Shown: positions 18,674 to 30,080, counted from the first letter of the stretch. The stretch: 59,826 nucleotides of DNA from Betaproteobacteria bacterium (GCA_016868055.1 VGHX01000006.1:1-59826), one strand, 5' to 3'. Program-made: numbers and translations. The notes: generated by a model from the letters alone, not told the origin.

Positions 18674-18749
18674 TGGTGGGTGCTGAGAGGCTCGAACTCC
18701 CGACCTACGCCTTGTAAGGGCGCCGCTCTACCAACTGAGCTAAGCACCC
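18674..18749 (-). tRNA. tRNA-Val (anticodon TAC)
   Basis: This 76-base gene has acceptor arms GGGTGCT and AGCACCC, discriminator A and an encoded CCA. The anticodon stem-loop GCGCC-CTTACAA-GGCGT gives TAC, that is valine. The T-arm GGGAGTTCGAGCCTCTC carries the standard TTCGA loop. It sits between hupB and tRNA-Asp. Confidence 0.96.
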
Positions 18750-18818
18750 GACGGAAACCTGTGTGACGTCCGTGCTCGTCAGCCTGCACCGACGTTTGTC
18801 ACCACGCCGGCCAAACCG

Positions 18819-19091
18819 CTAGTTTAACGCATCTTTCAGTGCCTTGCCAGGTTTGAATTTTGGCACTTTGGATGCGGGAATCTTGATCTCCTCACGTGTG
18901 CGTGGGTTACGTCCAATACGTTCGGCACGCGCGGTTACTGCAAATGTACCGAAACCGGCTAACGTCACCGTGTCACCTTTTTTAAGTGTGTGGGCAACCG
19001 CATCAATCATGGCTTCCAGTGCGCGACTCGCGGAGGCTTTCGAGATGTCCGCCGCTTTCGCGATTTCATCAATTAGTTCAGTTTTGTTCAC
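18819..19091 (-). CDS. hupB: DNA-binding protein HU-beta
   Basis: This small nucleoid protein bends DNA without sequence specificity. The 90-residue product starts '[17 protein letters not shown]' and contains the HU signature '[20 protein letters not shown]'. The ORF track begins at an ATG six codons upstream, but the GTG at 19091 is the better start: GAGGGG lies six bases before it and the resulting protein has the exact HU length. It follows lon on the same strand, as in E. coli and Burkholderiales. Confidence 0.96.
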   Translation of the reverse strand: MNKTELIDEIAKAADISKASASRALEAMIDAVAHTLKKGDTVTLAGFGTFAVTARAERIGRNPRTREEIKIPASKVPKFKPGKALKDALN

Positions 19092-19319
19092 TGAATTCCC
19101 CTCAGGCATATAGTTAAGTTTGTTCTTCCGAAGACCAGTGATGACTGATCATCTTCTGGCCGCATGCAGCGTCGCATAGCTACAGCGAGCGTCTATTAAA
19201 CTCGCCCGCGCGTACGAGTGTCAAGAAATTTGCCGGACACTGTCAGAGTTGCATCCGTTTCGTTATCAGGATGAGCATCTTCATGATGCTGATATAAAAA
19301 AATCACCGATGAATGCACT

Positions 19320-19345
19320 AAAAAAGCGCCCCGAAGAGCGCTTTT
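19320..19345 (-). terminator. Intrinsic terminator downstream of lon
   Basis: On the minus strand the stem AAAAGCGC/GCGCTTTT around the loop TCTTCGGG is followed by further T residues. It lies about 55 bases after the lon stop and ends the lon transcript before hupB. Confidence 0.85.
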
Positions 19346-19398
19346 CTGTGGTAAGCACGGAAAAAAATTACATCGATGCGCGCTTGGCAGGTTGCCAA

Positions 19399-21813
19399 TT
19401 AATGTTTGACGACTTGAGGCTCCGCTTGTTTTTCTGCTGTTGCAGCTGCCGCCTGCGCGCTCACTTCTTCGTCAGCAATCGGCACCGGTTTACGCTCCAG
19501 TGCGATGTCGAGCACTTTGTCTATCCACTTGACCGATATAATTTCCAAGGCGTTTTTCACGTTGGATGGAATTTCAGCCAGGTCTTTGACATTCTGTTCT
19601 GGTATCAACACCGTCTTGATACCACCGCGCATCGCAGCCAACAGTTTTTCTTTCAAGCCACCGATCGGTAACACTTCACCACGCAGCGTAATCTCACCCG
19701 TCATCGCCACATCAGCGCGTACAGGTATACCTGTTAACACGGATACCAGCGCGGTGGTCATCGCAATACCGGCCGAAGGACCGTCTTTAGGCGTTGCGCC
19801 TTCCGGAACGTGAATATGAATATCGGTTTTGTCGAACACGTCATTCGGTATGCCTAGCACGCGCGCTCTGCTACGTACCACAGTACGCGCCGCTTCGATC
19901 GATTCTTTCATCACATCGCCCAGCGTACCGGTCCGAATCGTGTTGCCTTTGCCCGGCATGGTCATTGATTCAATCGTCAGCAAGTCACCGCCCACCTCGG
20001 TCCACGCCAAACCAACCACCTGACCGATCTGGTTCTCTCTCTCTGCAACGCCGAAATCGTAGCGACGCACACCCAGGAATTTATCCAGGTTACGGCCTGT
20101 CACCGTGATTTTCTTTTCGCCACCTTTCAGCAGCAACATCTTCACGACCTTGCGGCAAATTTTCGAGATCTCACGATCCAGCGAACGCACACCGGCTTCG
20201 CGCGTGTAGTAACGAATGATGTCGCGGATGGCTGATTCACCGATCGCGATCTCGTTTTCTTTCAAGCCATTATTCTTGACTTGTTTCGGCAGCAGGTAAC
20301 GATTCGCAATATTCAGCTTCTCGTCCTCGGTGTAACCCGACAGACGAATCACCTCCATACGATCAAGCAGCGCAGGCGGGATATTGAAGCTATTGGACGT
20401 CGCAACGAACATGACATCCGATAAATCAAAGTCGACCTCAACATAGTGATCGCTGAAAGTATGGTTCTGCTCGGGGTCGAGCACCTCCAGCAAGGCGGAC
20501 GAAGGATCACCGCGGAAGTCATGCCCGAGCTTGTCGATTTCATCGAGCAAGAACAAGGGGTTACGCACACCCGATTTGGTCAGGCTCTGCAAAATCTTGC
20601 CCGGCATAGAGCCGATGTAGGTACGGCGATGACCACGAATCTCGGCCTCGTCGCGCACACCACCCAGCGCCATCCGCACAAACTTACGATTAGTCGCACG
20701 AGCGATCGACTGGCCCAACGAGGTCTTACCCACGCCAGGTGGACCGACAAAGCACAGAATCGGCGCTTTAACTTTCTCAACACGCTGCTGAACCGCGAGA
20801 TACTCAAGAATACGTTCCTTGATCTTGTCGAGACCATAGTGATCGTCTTCCAGCACTTTCTCAGCGTGCGCGAGGTCGTTATTGACCTTCGACTTCTTGC
20901 GCCACGGCAGACCGATCAGTATGTCGATGTAATTACGAACCACGGTAGCTTCGGCTGACATCGGCGACATCAGCTTCAGTTTTTTCAACTCGTTTTGTGC
21001 TTTTTCGCGCGCCTCTTTGGGCATCTTGGCGGCGATAATTTTCTTGTCGAGCTCTTCCAGATCGGCGCCCTCTTCGCCCTCGCCGAGCTCTTTCTGGATC
21101 GCCTTAACCTGCTCGTTCAGGTAGTACTCGCGCTGCGACTTCTCCATTTGCCGCTTGACACGACCACGGATGCGTTTTTCGACTTGCAGAATATCCAGCT
21201 CAGCCTCGAGCTGGCCGAGCAAATGCTCGTGCCGCTTGGCGACATTGAAAATTTCCAGAATCTTTTGCTTCTGCTCGAGCTTGAGCGGAAGATGTGCGGC
21301 GATGGTGTCGGCCAAACGACCGGCATCATCAATACCCGCCAGCGAGGTCAGAATCTCGGGCGGGATTTTCTTGTTCAGCTTCACATACTGATCGAACTGC
21401 TGAACAATCGCACGGCGCATCGCTTCAACTTCAGCATCGTCACCCGCCTCGGATTCCACCGGCGACAACTCAGCCACAAAGTGGGTCTCGGTCTCGCTAA
21501 TATGGTGAATCCGCGCACGCTGCGCACCCTCGACCAGTACCTTGACGGTACCGTCCGGCAGTTTCAGCATTTGCAAGATATTCGCGATGCAGCCGATCTC
21601 GTAAATATCATCTGCCGAGGGCTCATCCTTGGTGGCCGCCTTCTGCGCTGCGAGCATGATGCTCTTGCCCTGCTCCATCGCCGCCTCGAGCGCCTTGATC
21701 GACTTGGGTCGACCCACGAACAAGGGGATCACCATATGCGGAAAGACCACCACGTCCCGCAGCGGGAGCAATGGTAGCTGGGTAGGTTCGTTGGAGGGAT
21801 CGGTGTTCGTCAT
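19399..21813 (-). CDS. lon: ATP-dependent protease Lon
   Basis: This is a homohexameric cytoplasmic serine protease that degrades misfolded and regulatory proteins. The N-terminal substrate-binding domain begins 'LPLLPLRDVVVFPHMVIP'. The AAA+ module has Walker A 'GPPGVGKTSLG'. The C-terminal protease domain has the catalytic Ser in 'PKDGPSAGIAM'. The ATG at 21813 gives 804 residues, the family norm; the ORF extends 25 codons further upstream without similarity to Lon. The gene lies downstream of clpX on the same strand after a terminator, so it has its own promoter region. Confidence 0.97.
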   Translation of the reverse strand: MTNTDPSNEPTQLPLLPLRDVVVFPHMVIPLFVGRPKSIKALEAAMEQGKSIMLAAQKAATKDEPSADDIYEIGCIANILQMLKLPDGTVKVLVEGAQRARIHHISETETHFVAELSPVESEAGDDAEVEAMRRAIVQQFDQYVKLNKKIPPEILTSLAGIDDAGRLADTIAAHLPLKLEQKQKILEIFNVAKRHEHLLGQLEAELDILQVEKRIRGRVKRQMEKSQREYYLNEQVKAIQKELGEGEEGADLEELDKKIIAAKMPKEAREKAQNELKKLKLMSPMSAEATVVRNYIDILIGLPWRKKSKVNNDLAHAEKVLEDDHYGLDKIKERILEYLAVQQRVEKVKAPILCFVGPPGVGKTSLGQSIARATNRKFVRMALGGVRDEAEIRGHRRTYIGSMPGKILQSLTKSGVRNPLFLLDEIDKLGHDFRGDPSSALLEVLDPEQNHTFSDHYVEVDFDLSDVMFVATSNSFNIPPALLDRMEVIRLSGYTEDEKLNIANRYLLPKQVKNNGLKENEIAIGESAIRDIIRYYTREAGVRSLDREISKICRKVVKMLLLKGGEKKITVTGRNLDKFLGVRRYDFGVAERENQIGQVVGLAWTEVGGDLLTIESMTMPGKGNTIRTGTLGDVMKESIEAARTVVRSRARVLGIPNDVFDKTDIHIHVPEGATPKDGPSAGIAMTTALVSVLTGIPVRADVAMTGEITLRGEVLPIGGLKEKLLAAMRGGIKTVLIPEQNVKDLAEIPSNVKNALEIISVKWIDKVLDIALERKPVPIADEEVSAQAAAATAEKQAEPQVVKH

Positions 21814-22015
21814 GGCGCGCCTTTGAGTGATTACTTTGCTGCATGTTGGCGCCAAACTTGCAAAAGCAAGCCCTGCACGCAACGACAAGGGTCTCGGCTT
21901 GAGACGGAGTCCACATGCTACCTTCGGGCGTCTAAAAACCGGCTGATATCCCTATTCTTGATGGAGAATCGGCCGAAATAGGCATTTCATGACGCCTTTC
22001 AGGGCAAAAAGAACG
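21814..22015. other. lon upstream region
   Basis: This is a non-coding stretch of about 200 bases ahead of lon. On the minus strand it contains two small inverted repeats: GTCTC-AAGCC-GAGAC, and CTTGC-TTTT-GCAAG about 25 bases later. A heat-shock sigma-32 promoter would be expected for lon, but no clear CTTGAAA/CCCCAT pair could be read by eye. Confidence 0.4.
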
Positions 22016-22052
22016 AAAAAAGCCACTCGAGACAGCCTTCCCGGTGGCTTTT
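22016..22052 (-). terminator. Intrinsic terminator downstream of clpX
   Basis: On the minus strand AAAAGCCACCGGGA pairs with TCTCGAGTGGCTTTTTT, with a G-U pair and one bulged base, and ends in six T. It lies 130 bases after the clpX stop and separates clpPX from lon. Confidence 0.85.
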
Positions 22053-22182
22053 CAGTGGAAGCCCTTGCGATTGGAGTTGATTGTACTGCGTTTGTTCAGA
22101 AATCGTCGCCAAATCGCTGTGATTCAGCAAGAAATTGCGCGTTTGTCAGCGGTTTTTGCCCTAAATGCCAAGCTTTACAAGA

Positions 22183-23448
22183 CTACTTGGCACCCGAGAC
22201 TTTGGGCTGTTCGTGATAGATCAATAGCGGCTTGGCGCCATTGCTGATGGTGTTCTCGTCGATCACGACCTTGGCCACATTCTGCTCGCTGGGTAGCTCG
22301 AACATCACATCCATGAGAGAGTGCTCGACAATCGAACGCAGACCGCGCGCACCGGTTTTGCGTGCCAGCGCTTTTTTGGCAATCGCATGCAGGGCGCCCG
22401 GGCGAACCTCCAGCTCGGCGCCTTCCATCTCGAGCAGCTTGGTGTACTGCTTGATCAGCGCGTTCTTGGGCTCAACCAGAATTTGAATGAGGGCGTCCTC
22501 GGTCAATTCTGCCAGCGTTGCTACGACGGGCAAACGGCCCACCAACTCGGGAATCAAGCCAAACTTGATCAAATCTTCCGGCTCAACGTCCTGCATCTTT
22601 TGGCTATCTGCGCTGCCGCTCTTGCTCTTCACCGTCGCAGAGAAGCCGATACCGCTTTTCTCTGAGCGATCGGAAATAATTTTTGCCAGACCATCAAACG
22701 CACCGCCGCAGATAAACAAAATATTGGTGGTATCGATCTGCACGAAATCCTGGTTCGGGTGCTTACGACCGCCCTGCGGTGGCACCGAGGCCATGGTGCC
22801 TTCAATCAGTTTGAGCAGCGCTTGCTGCACACCTTCGCCCGACACATCGCGCGTGATGGATGGGTTGTCTGACTTGCGCGAGATCTTGTCGATCTCATCA
22901 ATGTAGACAATGCCCTTTTGCGCTTTTTCAACTTCGTAGTTGCAGTTTTGCAGCAGCTTCTGAATGATGTTTTCGACGTCTTCACCCACATAACCTGCTT
23001 CAGTCAGTGTGGTGGCGTCAGCAATCACGAAAGGCACATTCAGCATGCGTGCCAGCGTTTGCGCCAGCAGTGTCTTGCCCGAACCTGTCGGGCCAATTAG
23101 CAGGATGTTGCTCTTGGCGAGTTCAACTTCATCTTTTTTTCCCAGATGACGCAGTCGCTTGTAGTGGTTGTAAACCGCTACCGACAAGGTACGCTTCGCG
23201 GGGTCTTGGCCAATGACATATTGGCCAAGCAAATCGCAAATCTCTTGCGGCGTGGGCAGGTCGGATTTCGGTGTGACGGTCTCAACCGCTGATGCTTCAT
23301 CACGGATGATGTCATTGCAAAGATCGATGCACTCATCGCAAATGAACACCGACGGGCCGGCGATCAGCTTTTTGACCTCGTGCTGGCTCTTGCCACAAAA
23401 TGAGCAATAGAGCAACTTCTCGCCGCTGGATGACTTCTTCTCGGACAT
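22183..23448 (-). CDS. clpX: ATP-dependent Clp protease ATP-binding subunit ClpX
   Basis: This AAA+ unfoldase feeds tagged proteins into ClpP. An N-terminal zinc-binding domain has '[11 protein letters not shown]' and '[11 protein letters not shown]'. Walker A is '[12 protein letters not shown]' and Walker B is '[11 protein letters not shown]'. The ClpP-docking loop is present as 'IGFSA' within '[11 protein letters not shown]'. The length of 421 residues is standard. It lies 132 bases downstream of clpP on the same strand, the conserved tig-clpP-clpX order. Confidence 0.98.
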   Translation of the reverse strand: MSEKKSSSGEKLLYCSFCGKSQHEVKKLIAGPSVFICDECIDLCNDIIRDEASAVETVTPKSDLPTPQEICDLLGQYVIGQDPAKRTLSVAVYNHYKRLRHLGKKDEVELAKSNILLIGPTGSGKTLLAQTLARMLNVPFVIADATTLTEAGYVGEDVENIIQKLLQNCNYEVEKAQKGIVYIDEIDKISRKSDNPSITRDVSGEGVQQALLKLIEGTMASVPPQGGRKHPNQDFVQIDTTNILFICGGAFDGLAKIISDRSEKSGIGFSATVKSKSGSADSQKMQDVEPEDLIKFGLIPELVGRLPVVATLAELTEDALIQILVEPKNALIKQYTKLLEMEGAELEVRPGALHAIAKKALARKTGARGLRSIVEHSLMDVMFELPSEQNVAKVVIDENTISNGAKPLLIYHEQPKVSGAK

Positions 23449-23580
23449 GGCTGTCTAAAACCGTGAATATGCAGCGATCTTACCTGTGAAAGCGAAATCC
23501 GTCACCCTGATGAGGGGTAACCTACTTCAAACTTAGGCTTGCTAGATTGGCAATATTGCCGCATCGAGCCTCAGCAGGGA

Positions 23581-24207
23581 TCAGCTGCGGTGGGTCAGCA
23601 CCTTGTCGATCATGCCGTACTCCACCGCCTGCTCAGCCGACATGAAGTTGTCGCGGTCGGTGTCTTTGGCGATCTGGTCGATGCTCTGGCCGGTCTTCTC
23701 GGCCAGGATGGCGTTCAAGCGCTCACGCAAGTACAGAATCTCCCGCGCCTGAATTTCGATATCCGCCGCCTGACCGGAAGCGCCGCCCAGCGGCTGGTGG
23801 ATCATGATGCGCGAGTTAGGCAGTGAGAAGCGCTTATCTTTGGCGCCGGCTGATAGTAGGAAAGCGCCCATCGAGGCCGCCAAACCGGTGCACAGCGTGG
23901 ACACATCGGGCTTGATGAACTGCATGGTGTCGTAAATGGCTAAACCCGCCGACACCGAGCCACCGGGCGAATTGATGTACAAAGAGATGTCTTTGTCCGG
24001 GTTCTCGCTCTCCAGAAAAAGCATCTGAGCCACTACCAGGTTGGCAGTGTGATCATTGACCGGCCCCACCAAAAAGATCACTCGCTCTTTCAACAAGCGC
24101 GAGTAAATGTCATAGGCACGCTCGCCGCGGCCGCTCTGCTCGATCACCATCGGCACCATGCCGAGCATGTCTGTGTCGAGGGCGGACTTGCGATGAAAAT
24201 CTGTCAT
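23581..24207 (-). CDS. clpP: ATP-dependent Clp protease proteolytic subunit ClpP
   Basis: This is the tetradecameric serine peptidase that partners ClpX. The catalytic triad is visible: Ser112 in 'GLAASMGAF', His137 in '[10 protein letters not shown]' and Asp186 in 'DTDRDNFMS'. The length of 208 residues matches proteobacterial ClpP, including a short N-terminal propeptide. It lies 29 bases after tig on the same strand. Confidence 0.98.
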   Translation of the reverse strand: MTDFHRKSALDTDMLGMVPMVIEQSGRGERAYDIYSRLLKERVIFLVGPVNDHTANLVVAQMLFLESENPDKDISLYINSPGGSVSAGLAIYDTMQFIKPDVSTLCTGLAASMGAFLLSAGAKDKRFSLPNSRIMIHQPLGGASGQAADIEIQAREILYLRERLNAILAEKTGQSIDQIAKDTDRDNFMSAEQAVEYGMIDKVLTHRS

Positions 24208-24236
24208 GGTGGTTCCTGTAGTGAGAAGTTGTTCGA

Positions 24237-25571
24237 TCAGCCGTTCATCAGTTCGTCGAACGCGACCTGTTTCTCGGTGACCTTGGCCTTCGACAGCACG
24301 TAGTTAACGACATTCTCTTCAACCACCATGGCTTCGACATCGGCCAGACGGTTACGATCGCTCAAGTAGTGCTTCACCACCTGATCAGGGTTCTCGTAGG
24401 CTTTGGCGAAGTCGTCGATCCACGCACGCACTTGTTCGCCAGTGGCCTGCAGCGCGTTGGCCTTTACCAGTTCCGACATGATCAGGCCAATCCGCACGCG
24501 GCGATCCGCCTGCTCATTGAACATCTCGGGTGAGATCGGAAGATCCTGCACCTGCATACCGCGCTGACGCATGTCTTGCCGCATGAACTCGGCCAAGCGC
24601 TCGGCGTCTTGCTCGATCAGTGCTTTGGGCACGTCAAGCTCGACCACTTTCGCCAGCGCATCAAGCACGCTATTCTTGGTTTTAGCCTTGACCCGGCTAC
24701 CCACCTCGCGCTCAAGGTTGGCGCGAATATCATCGCGCATTTTTTGCAAGTCACCGCCGGCTACGCCCAGGCTCTCGGCAAAATGCCCATCAACATCGGG
24801 CATGCGCGCCCACTCGACTTTCTTTAGCGTGATGGTGAATTCCGCCGTTTTACCAGCGACTTCTTTGCCGTGGTAATCCTCCGGGAAGGTGAGCGGGAAG
24901 GTCTTGGACTCACCCTGCTTCAAACCAACCACGGCGTCTTCGAATTCTTTCAGCATCTGGCCTTCGCCCAGCAAGAACGGAAAGTTCTCGCCCTTGCCAC
25001 CGCTGAACTCAACGCCATCAATCCTGCCCACGAAGTCAATCGTGACGCGGTCACCGTTTTGTGCGGACGCATCAGGGCCGCCGTCGCCGTGGTCACCGGC
25101 TTCGCCTTTGGTGTGATAGTGCACGCGTTGGCGACGCAAGATATCGATTGTTTTATCAATCTCGGCATCGCTGACCAAGGCGGTACTTTTCTCGACTTCA
25201 ATGCCGGACAAGTCGCCCAGCTTCACCTCAGGGTAAACCTCAAAGGTCGCCTGAAACACGAGTGCACCGTCAACCTGCTCATCGCCTTTCGGCTCGATGC
25301 GCGGAAATCCGGCCACGCGCAAGTTATTCTCCGCTGTGACATCACCAAAAGCACGGCCGACTTTATCGTTCAGCACCTCGCTCTCGACCATGGCACCGAA
25401 CTGTGCCGCCACCATCTTTAGCGGTGCCTTGCCCGGCCGAAAGCCAGGAAACTTTGCGCTACGCGCGCGCACCTTGAGGCGCTTCTCGACTTCTTGATTG
25501 ACCTCGGCCAGCGGCACGGTCAGCGTAATGCGGCGCTCGAGTTTTTCCAGGGTTTCAACAGCAGTTGCCAT
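24237..25571 (-). CDS. tig: Trigger factor (ribosome-associated chaperone and prolyl isomerase)
   Basis: This protein binds nascent chains at the ribosome exit tunnel. The N-terminal ribosome-binding domain includes the signature-type '[14 protein letters not shown]' (family GFRxGKxP). The FKBP-type isomerase domain spans about residues 155-245 ('[20 protein letters not shown]'). It is preceded by an acidic, Gly-rich insert ('[19 protein letters not shown]') that looks longer than in most homologues. The C-terminal helical domain follows. Two ATGs two codons apart are possible; 25571 is preferred by spacing from GGA. Confidence 0.97.
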   Translation of the reverse strand: MATAVETLEKLERRITLTVPLAEVNQEVEKRLKVRARSAKFPGFRPGKAPLKMVAAQFGAMVESEVLNDKVGRAFGDVTAENNLRVAGFPRIEPKGDEQVDGALVFQATFEVYPEVKLGDLSGIEVEKSTALVSDAEIDKTIDILRRQRVHYHTKGEAGDHGDGGPDASAQNGDRVTIDFVGRIDGVEFSGGKGENFPFLLGEGQMLKEFEDAVVGLKQGESKTFPLTFPEDYHGKEVAGKTAEFTITLKKVEWARMPDVDGHFAESLGVAGGDLQKMRDDIRANLEREVGSRVKAKTKNSVLDALAKVVELDVPKALIEQDAERLAEFMRQDMRQRGMQVQDLPISPEMFNEQADRRVRIGLIMSELVKANALQATGEQVRAWIDDFAKAYENPDQVVKHYLSDRNRLADVEAMVVEENVVNYVLSKAKVTEKQVAFDELMNG

Positions 25572-25603
25572 GTGCATCGTCCAAAAAGAATAAACAAGTT
25601 GTC

Positions 25604-25690
25604 TGGTGCGAGGAGGGGGACTCGAACCCCCACACCATTGCTGGCGTCAGGACCTAAACCTGGTGCGTCTACCAATTTCGCCATCCTCGC
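25604..25690 (-). tRNA. tRNA-Leu (anticodon TAG)
   Basis: This is an 87-base class II tRNA with acceptor arms GCGAGGA and TCCTCGC, discriminator A and an encoded CCA. The anticodon loop TTTAGGT gives TAG. It has a long variable arm and the D-arm GGCGAAATTGGTAGACGC typical of tRNA-Leu. The outermost anticodon stem pair appears to be a C-A mismatch. It lies just upstream of tig on the same strand. Confidence 0.95.
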
Positions 25691-25814
25691 GGCAACGAAT
25701 CGGGGCTTGTCAGCCTGCCGGTTCGTTTTAAGAAATGCAAAGGGCGACTGCGTCAAAGCGGTCGCCCTGCGTCGCCATGGTAGTGGCTGTTTGACTTCAG
25801 CCCTAGATTTTACT

Positions 25815-28800
25815 TTAAATCCGCCTCACTCTGAACCATGCGGCGTACAGCGCCGGCAGAAATGGCATGGTCAGCAAGGTCGCCACCACCAAACCGCCCA
25901 TGATCGCTACCGCCATCGGCCCCCAGAACACCGAACTCGACAGCGGAATCATGGCCAGCACCGCCGTCGCGGCGGTGAGGGAAATCGGCCGGAAACGCCG
26001 CACGGCCGACCCCACAATCGCGTCCCAGGCAGGAATACCGGAAGCAATATCCTGCTCGATCTGGTCGATCAGAATCACCGAATTACGAATGATCATGCCG
26101 AACAAGGCAATCACCCCCAGCTGCGCGACAAAGCCAAACGGCCGCTGCAAAATTAACAGCGCCATCGCCGCGCCCGCCACACCCAGCGGCCCGGTCAGAA
26201 ACACCAGCAGCGAGCGCGAGAAGCTTTGGAGCTGCAGCATCAGCAAGGTGAAAACAATAAAAATCACCAAGGGCACATTGGCCGCAATCGCTTGCTGCGC
26301 CTTGCCGCTATCGGCAATCGCACCGGCCAGCTTGACCGAGTAGCCCGCCGGTAGCGTGGCGCGTATCGGTTCAAGCAAAGGATCAATTTGCGCCGACACC
26401 GTCGGCCCTTGGATACCGTCAATCACATCCGACTGCACCGTGATCGACCAGTCGCGGCCCTCGCGCCACACCACACCCGGCTCCCACACAAAGCGCGGCG
26501 TGGCCAGCTGAGACAGTGGCACGGCGCGGCCCGTACCGGTAGGAATGCTGACATTGCTGAGTGCAGAGATCGTCGAGCGCTCATCGACCGGTTGCCGAAT
26601 CACGATGTCGATCAGCTTATCGTTTTCTCTGAATTGCCCGATCGTGGTGCCCGACAAAATCGTATTCGCTGCCTGCATCAGTGCTTGCGAGGTCAGACCC
26701 AACGCGCGCAGTTTGGCCTGGTCGACATCAATACGCAGTACCTTGACTGACTCATTCCAGTTATCGTTGACGCCAACGGCATTCGGGTTCTTGCGCATTA
26801 CCGCCTTGACCTGATCGGCCAGCTGGCGAACGGTCGCCATTTCCGGCCCGGCCACCTTGAACTGCACCGGATACGGCACTGGCGGCCCGTTTGGTAGCAA
26901 CTTCACGCGGCCACGCACTTCAGGGAAATCGGTTTTGAACGCCTCGATGATTTTCAAGCGCAAGGCATCGCGGGTTTTTTTATCAACCGGCAGCAGCACG
27001 ATTTGCACCACATTCGACTGTGGGAAGATCTGATCCAGCGGCAAATAAAAACGCGGGCTACCGGTGCCGACAGACGCAGTCACACTTTCAACCCCCGGCT
27101 GCTTGCTGACAAACTGCTCAAACTTTTTTGCTTGCGCTTCGGTCGCCGCATACGAAGAGCCTTCCGGTAACCACAACTCCACCATCAACTCCGGCCGGCT
27201 GGAGTCCGGAAAAAACTGCAACTCGATAAAGCGAAAACCCACCAGGCCCAGAAAAATTCAGCGAGTGTGAGTGCGATGGTCGTCTTGCGCCACTCCACAC
27301 ACCAGTTCACCACGGCTTTCAGCTTGTTATAAAACGGGGTGTCGAACAGCTCGTGATGGCCATCTGCATTCACGGCCGGCTTCACCTTTAGCAGCACATA
27401 ACCTAAGTAGGGCGTGAACAGCACCGCCACCAGCCACGAAATCAGCAGCGCAATCACGTTCACCGAAAACATGGAGAAGGTGTACTCACCCGCCGTGGAT
27501 TTCGCAAAACCAATCGGTAAAAAGCCGGCGGCGGTAATCAAGGTGCCGGTGAGCATGGGCATCGCGGTGGAGGTATACGCAAACGTCGCGGCATCAAAAC
27601 GCGACAAACCCTCCTCCATTTTTCGCACCATCATCTCGACCGCAATAATGGCGTCGTCCACCAGCAAACCCAGCGCAATAATCAGCGCGCCCAGCGAAAT
27701 CTTGTGCAGATCAATACCGAAGATCCGCATCGTTAAAAAGGTGGCCGCCAGCACTAGCGGTATGGTCAGCGCCACCACCAGCCCGGGGTAAATATCGATA
27801 CGCCAGGGTTTGGTATGCAGGCCCAGCGAGATAAAGCTCACCGCCAACACAATCAGCACCGCCTCGGCCAATACTTTCAAAAACTCATTCACCGACTGAC
27901 TGACTGCGCGCGGCTGATCGGCCACGCGCTCCAGCGTAATGCCGACCGGTAGTTTGGCTTGAATCTGCTGCGCTTTAGCGTCCAGCGAGCGACCCAACTC
28001 AATAATGTCGCCACCCTTTTCCATTGATACGCCAAGGCCGATCACTTCCTTGCCATTGAAACGCATCTTGTCGCGCGGCGGGTCCATGGTGGCACGTGTG
28101 ACCGTCGCAAAGTCGCCCAGGCGGAAGGTATTGCCGTTCACGCGCAAGGGGATATCTTCAATGTCTTGCGTCGACCGCACCTGACCCGAGACACGCACCT
28201 GCAGGTAATCGGTGGGCGTCACCAGCACACCGCTGCCCTGTATCGCGTTCTGCGCATTAATCTGCTGCACAATCAAATCAAACGGCACACCCAGTTGCGC
28301 AAACTTTTTACTGGAAAACTCGATGAAGATTTTTTCATCCTGCACGCCGTACAACTCAACCTTTGAAACGGTTTTAACGGCTAGCAGCTGCTGAGGAACG
28401 AAATCGGCATACTGCTTCACTTCGGCTATCGTAAAACCATCGCCAGACAGCGCGAAAATAGAGCCGAAGGTATCGCCGAACTCATCATTGAAAAACGGGC
28501 CTTGCACACCGCCGGGCAAGGTGTAGCGCATATCACCAATTTTTTTGCCTACCTGGTACCACACCCCTTGCACGTCTTTCGGCGGGGTTGATTCACGTAA
28601 CTCGAGAATGATCAGTGTCTCGCCGGGCTTGGAGTAGCTGCGAATCTTGTCGACGTACGGCGTCTCTTGCAGCGTTTTTTCCAGCTTCTCGGTGACTTCC
28701 GCAGCCATCTGCACCGAGCTCGCACCCGGCCAGTACGCCCGCAGCACCATGGCGCGAAACGTAAACGGCGGGTATTCATCCTGCCCCAGTTTTTCGTAGC

Positions 28801-28894
28801 TCATGATGCCGCCGAGCAGCAGCACCACCATCAGATAGCGGATAAACGGAATATGCTCCAGCGCCCAGCGCGAGAGGTTGAGACGCTCTCTCAT
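25815..28894 (-). pseudogene. RND-type multidrug efflux inner-membrane transporter, interrupted by a single-base frameshift
   Basis: This would be an AcrB/HAE1-family proton-driven exporter of about 1026 residues. The N-terminal half (28894 to about 27250) has the first membrane helix, the porter domain and the TM4 proton relay 'LGLLVDDAIIAVEMM'. The C-terminal half (from about 27250 to 25815) starts 'GFRFIELQFFPDSSRPE' and ends in the last membrane helices. The frames join if one A is added to the plus-strand run of five A at 27252-27256, which would restore 'LAEFFLGLVGFRF'. Both halves are otherwise intact, so this is either a recent mutation or a homopolymer sequencing error. The ATG overlaps the adaptor stop by 4 bases. 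Confidence 0.9.
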
Positions 28895-30009
28895 TGCGGC
28901 GCCCCGGCAGCCACAGCCGGCCGCCCCAGAATGCTGACCTTCTGCCCTTCCCGTAGCAAATGAACGCCAGCGATCACCACCTCCTGACCGGCATCGAGGC
29001 CCGAGCCCACCAAAATCTCATTGCCCTGCGGCCCGGCGACTTCGATCGGCACCAGCTTCACCTTGCCCTTCTCAACCACCCAAACCGAGGTCTTGCCTTG
29101 GTCATTCAGCAAGGCAGTCAGCGGCACCCGAATACCCGGCGGTAGCGGCGCGCTGAAGCTGACGGTTGCCGTCATCCCCAGACGGATATCCGCGGTCGCT
29201 TTGCTCAGCGCCACGCGCGCAGAAAAGGTGCGGGTTGCGGGGTCGGTTGCCGGCGCAATCTCGCGCACCACCCCGGGCACGGCGTTGTCTCGTTGCGCCC
29301 AGGTACGCACCGTCACCGACTTGGCCTGACGAATCGCCTCGACCCGGTCTTCCGGAATGCTGACCTTCACCTCGATCGCGCCGGTGCGCGCCAGCCTGAC
29401 CACGGGTGAACCGGGCGCCACCACCTGCCCCACCTCGGCATCCAGCGCGGTCACAACCCCTTCGGCATCCGCCACCAGCGTGGTGTAGCTGCTTTGATTG
29501 GCTTGTACCTTTAGCCCGGCACTGGCCTGATCATGCGCCGACTGTGCAGCCTTGTAGCTGGCCTCTTTGGCGTCAAGCACTGCCTGGCTGACGAAATTTT
29601 TCGCGCGCAGCTCGCGGTAGCGCTCTAGATCCGCTTTAGCCAAAGCGAGCTGGCTATCGGCGCCACTGAAAGCGGCTTTGGCTTGTGCCTGCGACAGCTG
29701 AAGGTCGGTCGCATCCAGCTGCATCAGCACCTGGCCGCGCTTCACCACGGAACCCACTTCCACCTTGCGCACGATGATCTTGCCACCAACGCGAAACCCC
29801 AAGCGTGATTCATAGCGCGGCACTACCTCACCCGATAGCTCCATCGACGCCTCGGTGCTGCCCGGCGCCAGCGTGAGGGTGCGGACGGGGCGGATATCTT
29901 CGCTTTGCTCGACTTTTTTCGAGCAGCCGGCGAGGCCGATGAGAGCAAGCAGTAGCGAAGACAGGCCGACAATGGCGCGCAACTGGCGAGGACGGGAGAG
30001 AGTGGGCAC
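28891..30009 (-). CDS. RND efflux periplasmic adaptor (membrane fusion lipoprotein)
   Basis: This AcrA/MexA-type adaptor bridges the RND transporter and an outer-membrane channel. The N-terminus is a lipoprotein signal with lipobox 'LAGC' at about residue 29. A lipoyl/barrel-sandwich half follows ('LGFRVGGKIIVRKVEVGS'), then a helical hairpin at about residues 95-165. The second lipoyl half is 'TTLVADAEGVVTALDAEVG', followed by the beta-barrel and membrane-proximal domains. The length of 372 residues is normal. It is the first gene of the operon with the frameshifted transporter; no TolC-type gene follows. Confidence 0.92.
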   Translation of the reverse strand: MPTLSRPRQLRAIVGLSSLLLALIGLAGCSKKVEQSEDIRPVRTLTLAPGSTEASMELSGEVVPRYESRLGFRVGGKIIVRKVEVGSVVKRGQVLMQLDATDLQLSQAQAKAAFSGADSQLALAKADLERYRELRAKNFVSQAVLDAKEASYKAAQSAHDQASAGLKVQANQSSYTTLVADAEGVVTALDAEVGQVVAPGSPVVRLARTGAIEVKVSIPEDRVEAIRQAKSVTVRTWAQRDNAVPGVVREIAPATDPATRTFSARVALSKATADIRLGMTATVSFSAPLPPGIRVPLTALLNDQGKTSVWVVEKGKVKLVPIEVAGPQGNEILVGSGLDAGQEVVIAGVHLLREGQKVSILGRPAVAAGAPQ

Positions 30010-30080
30010 CTTGGAATTCCTTTACTATCGCCGCGGCTCGGGGAATGGCTGCCGGAGTCTAACTGACTTAAGAGTTAATA

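Noticed and set aside
25494-26343. Plus-strand ORFs across tRNA-Leu and the RND gene
   Set aside because: They cross a tRNA and lie opposite a well-supported RND transporter; no family motif is visible.
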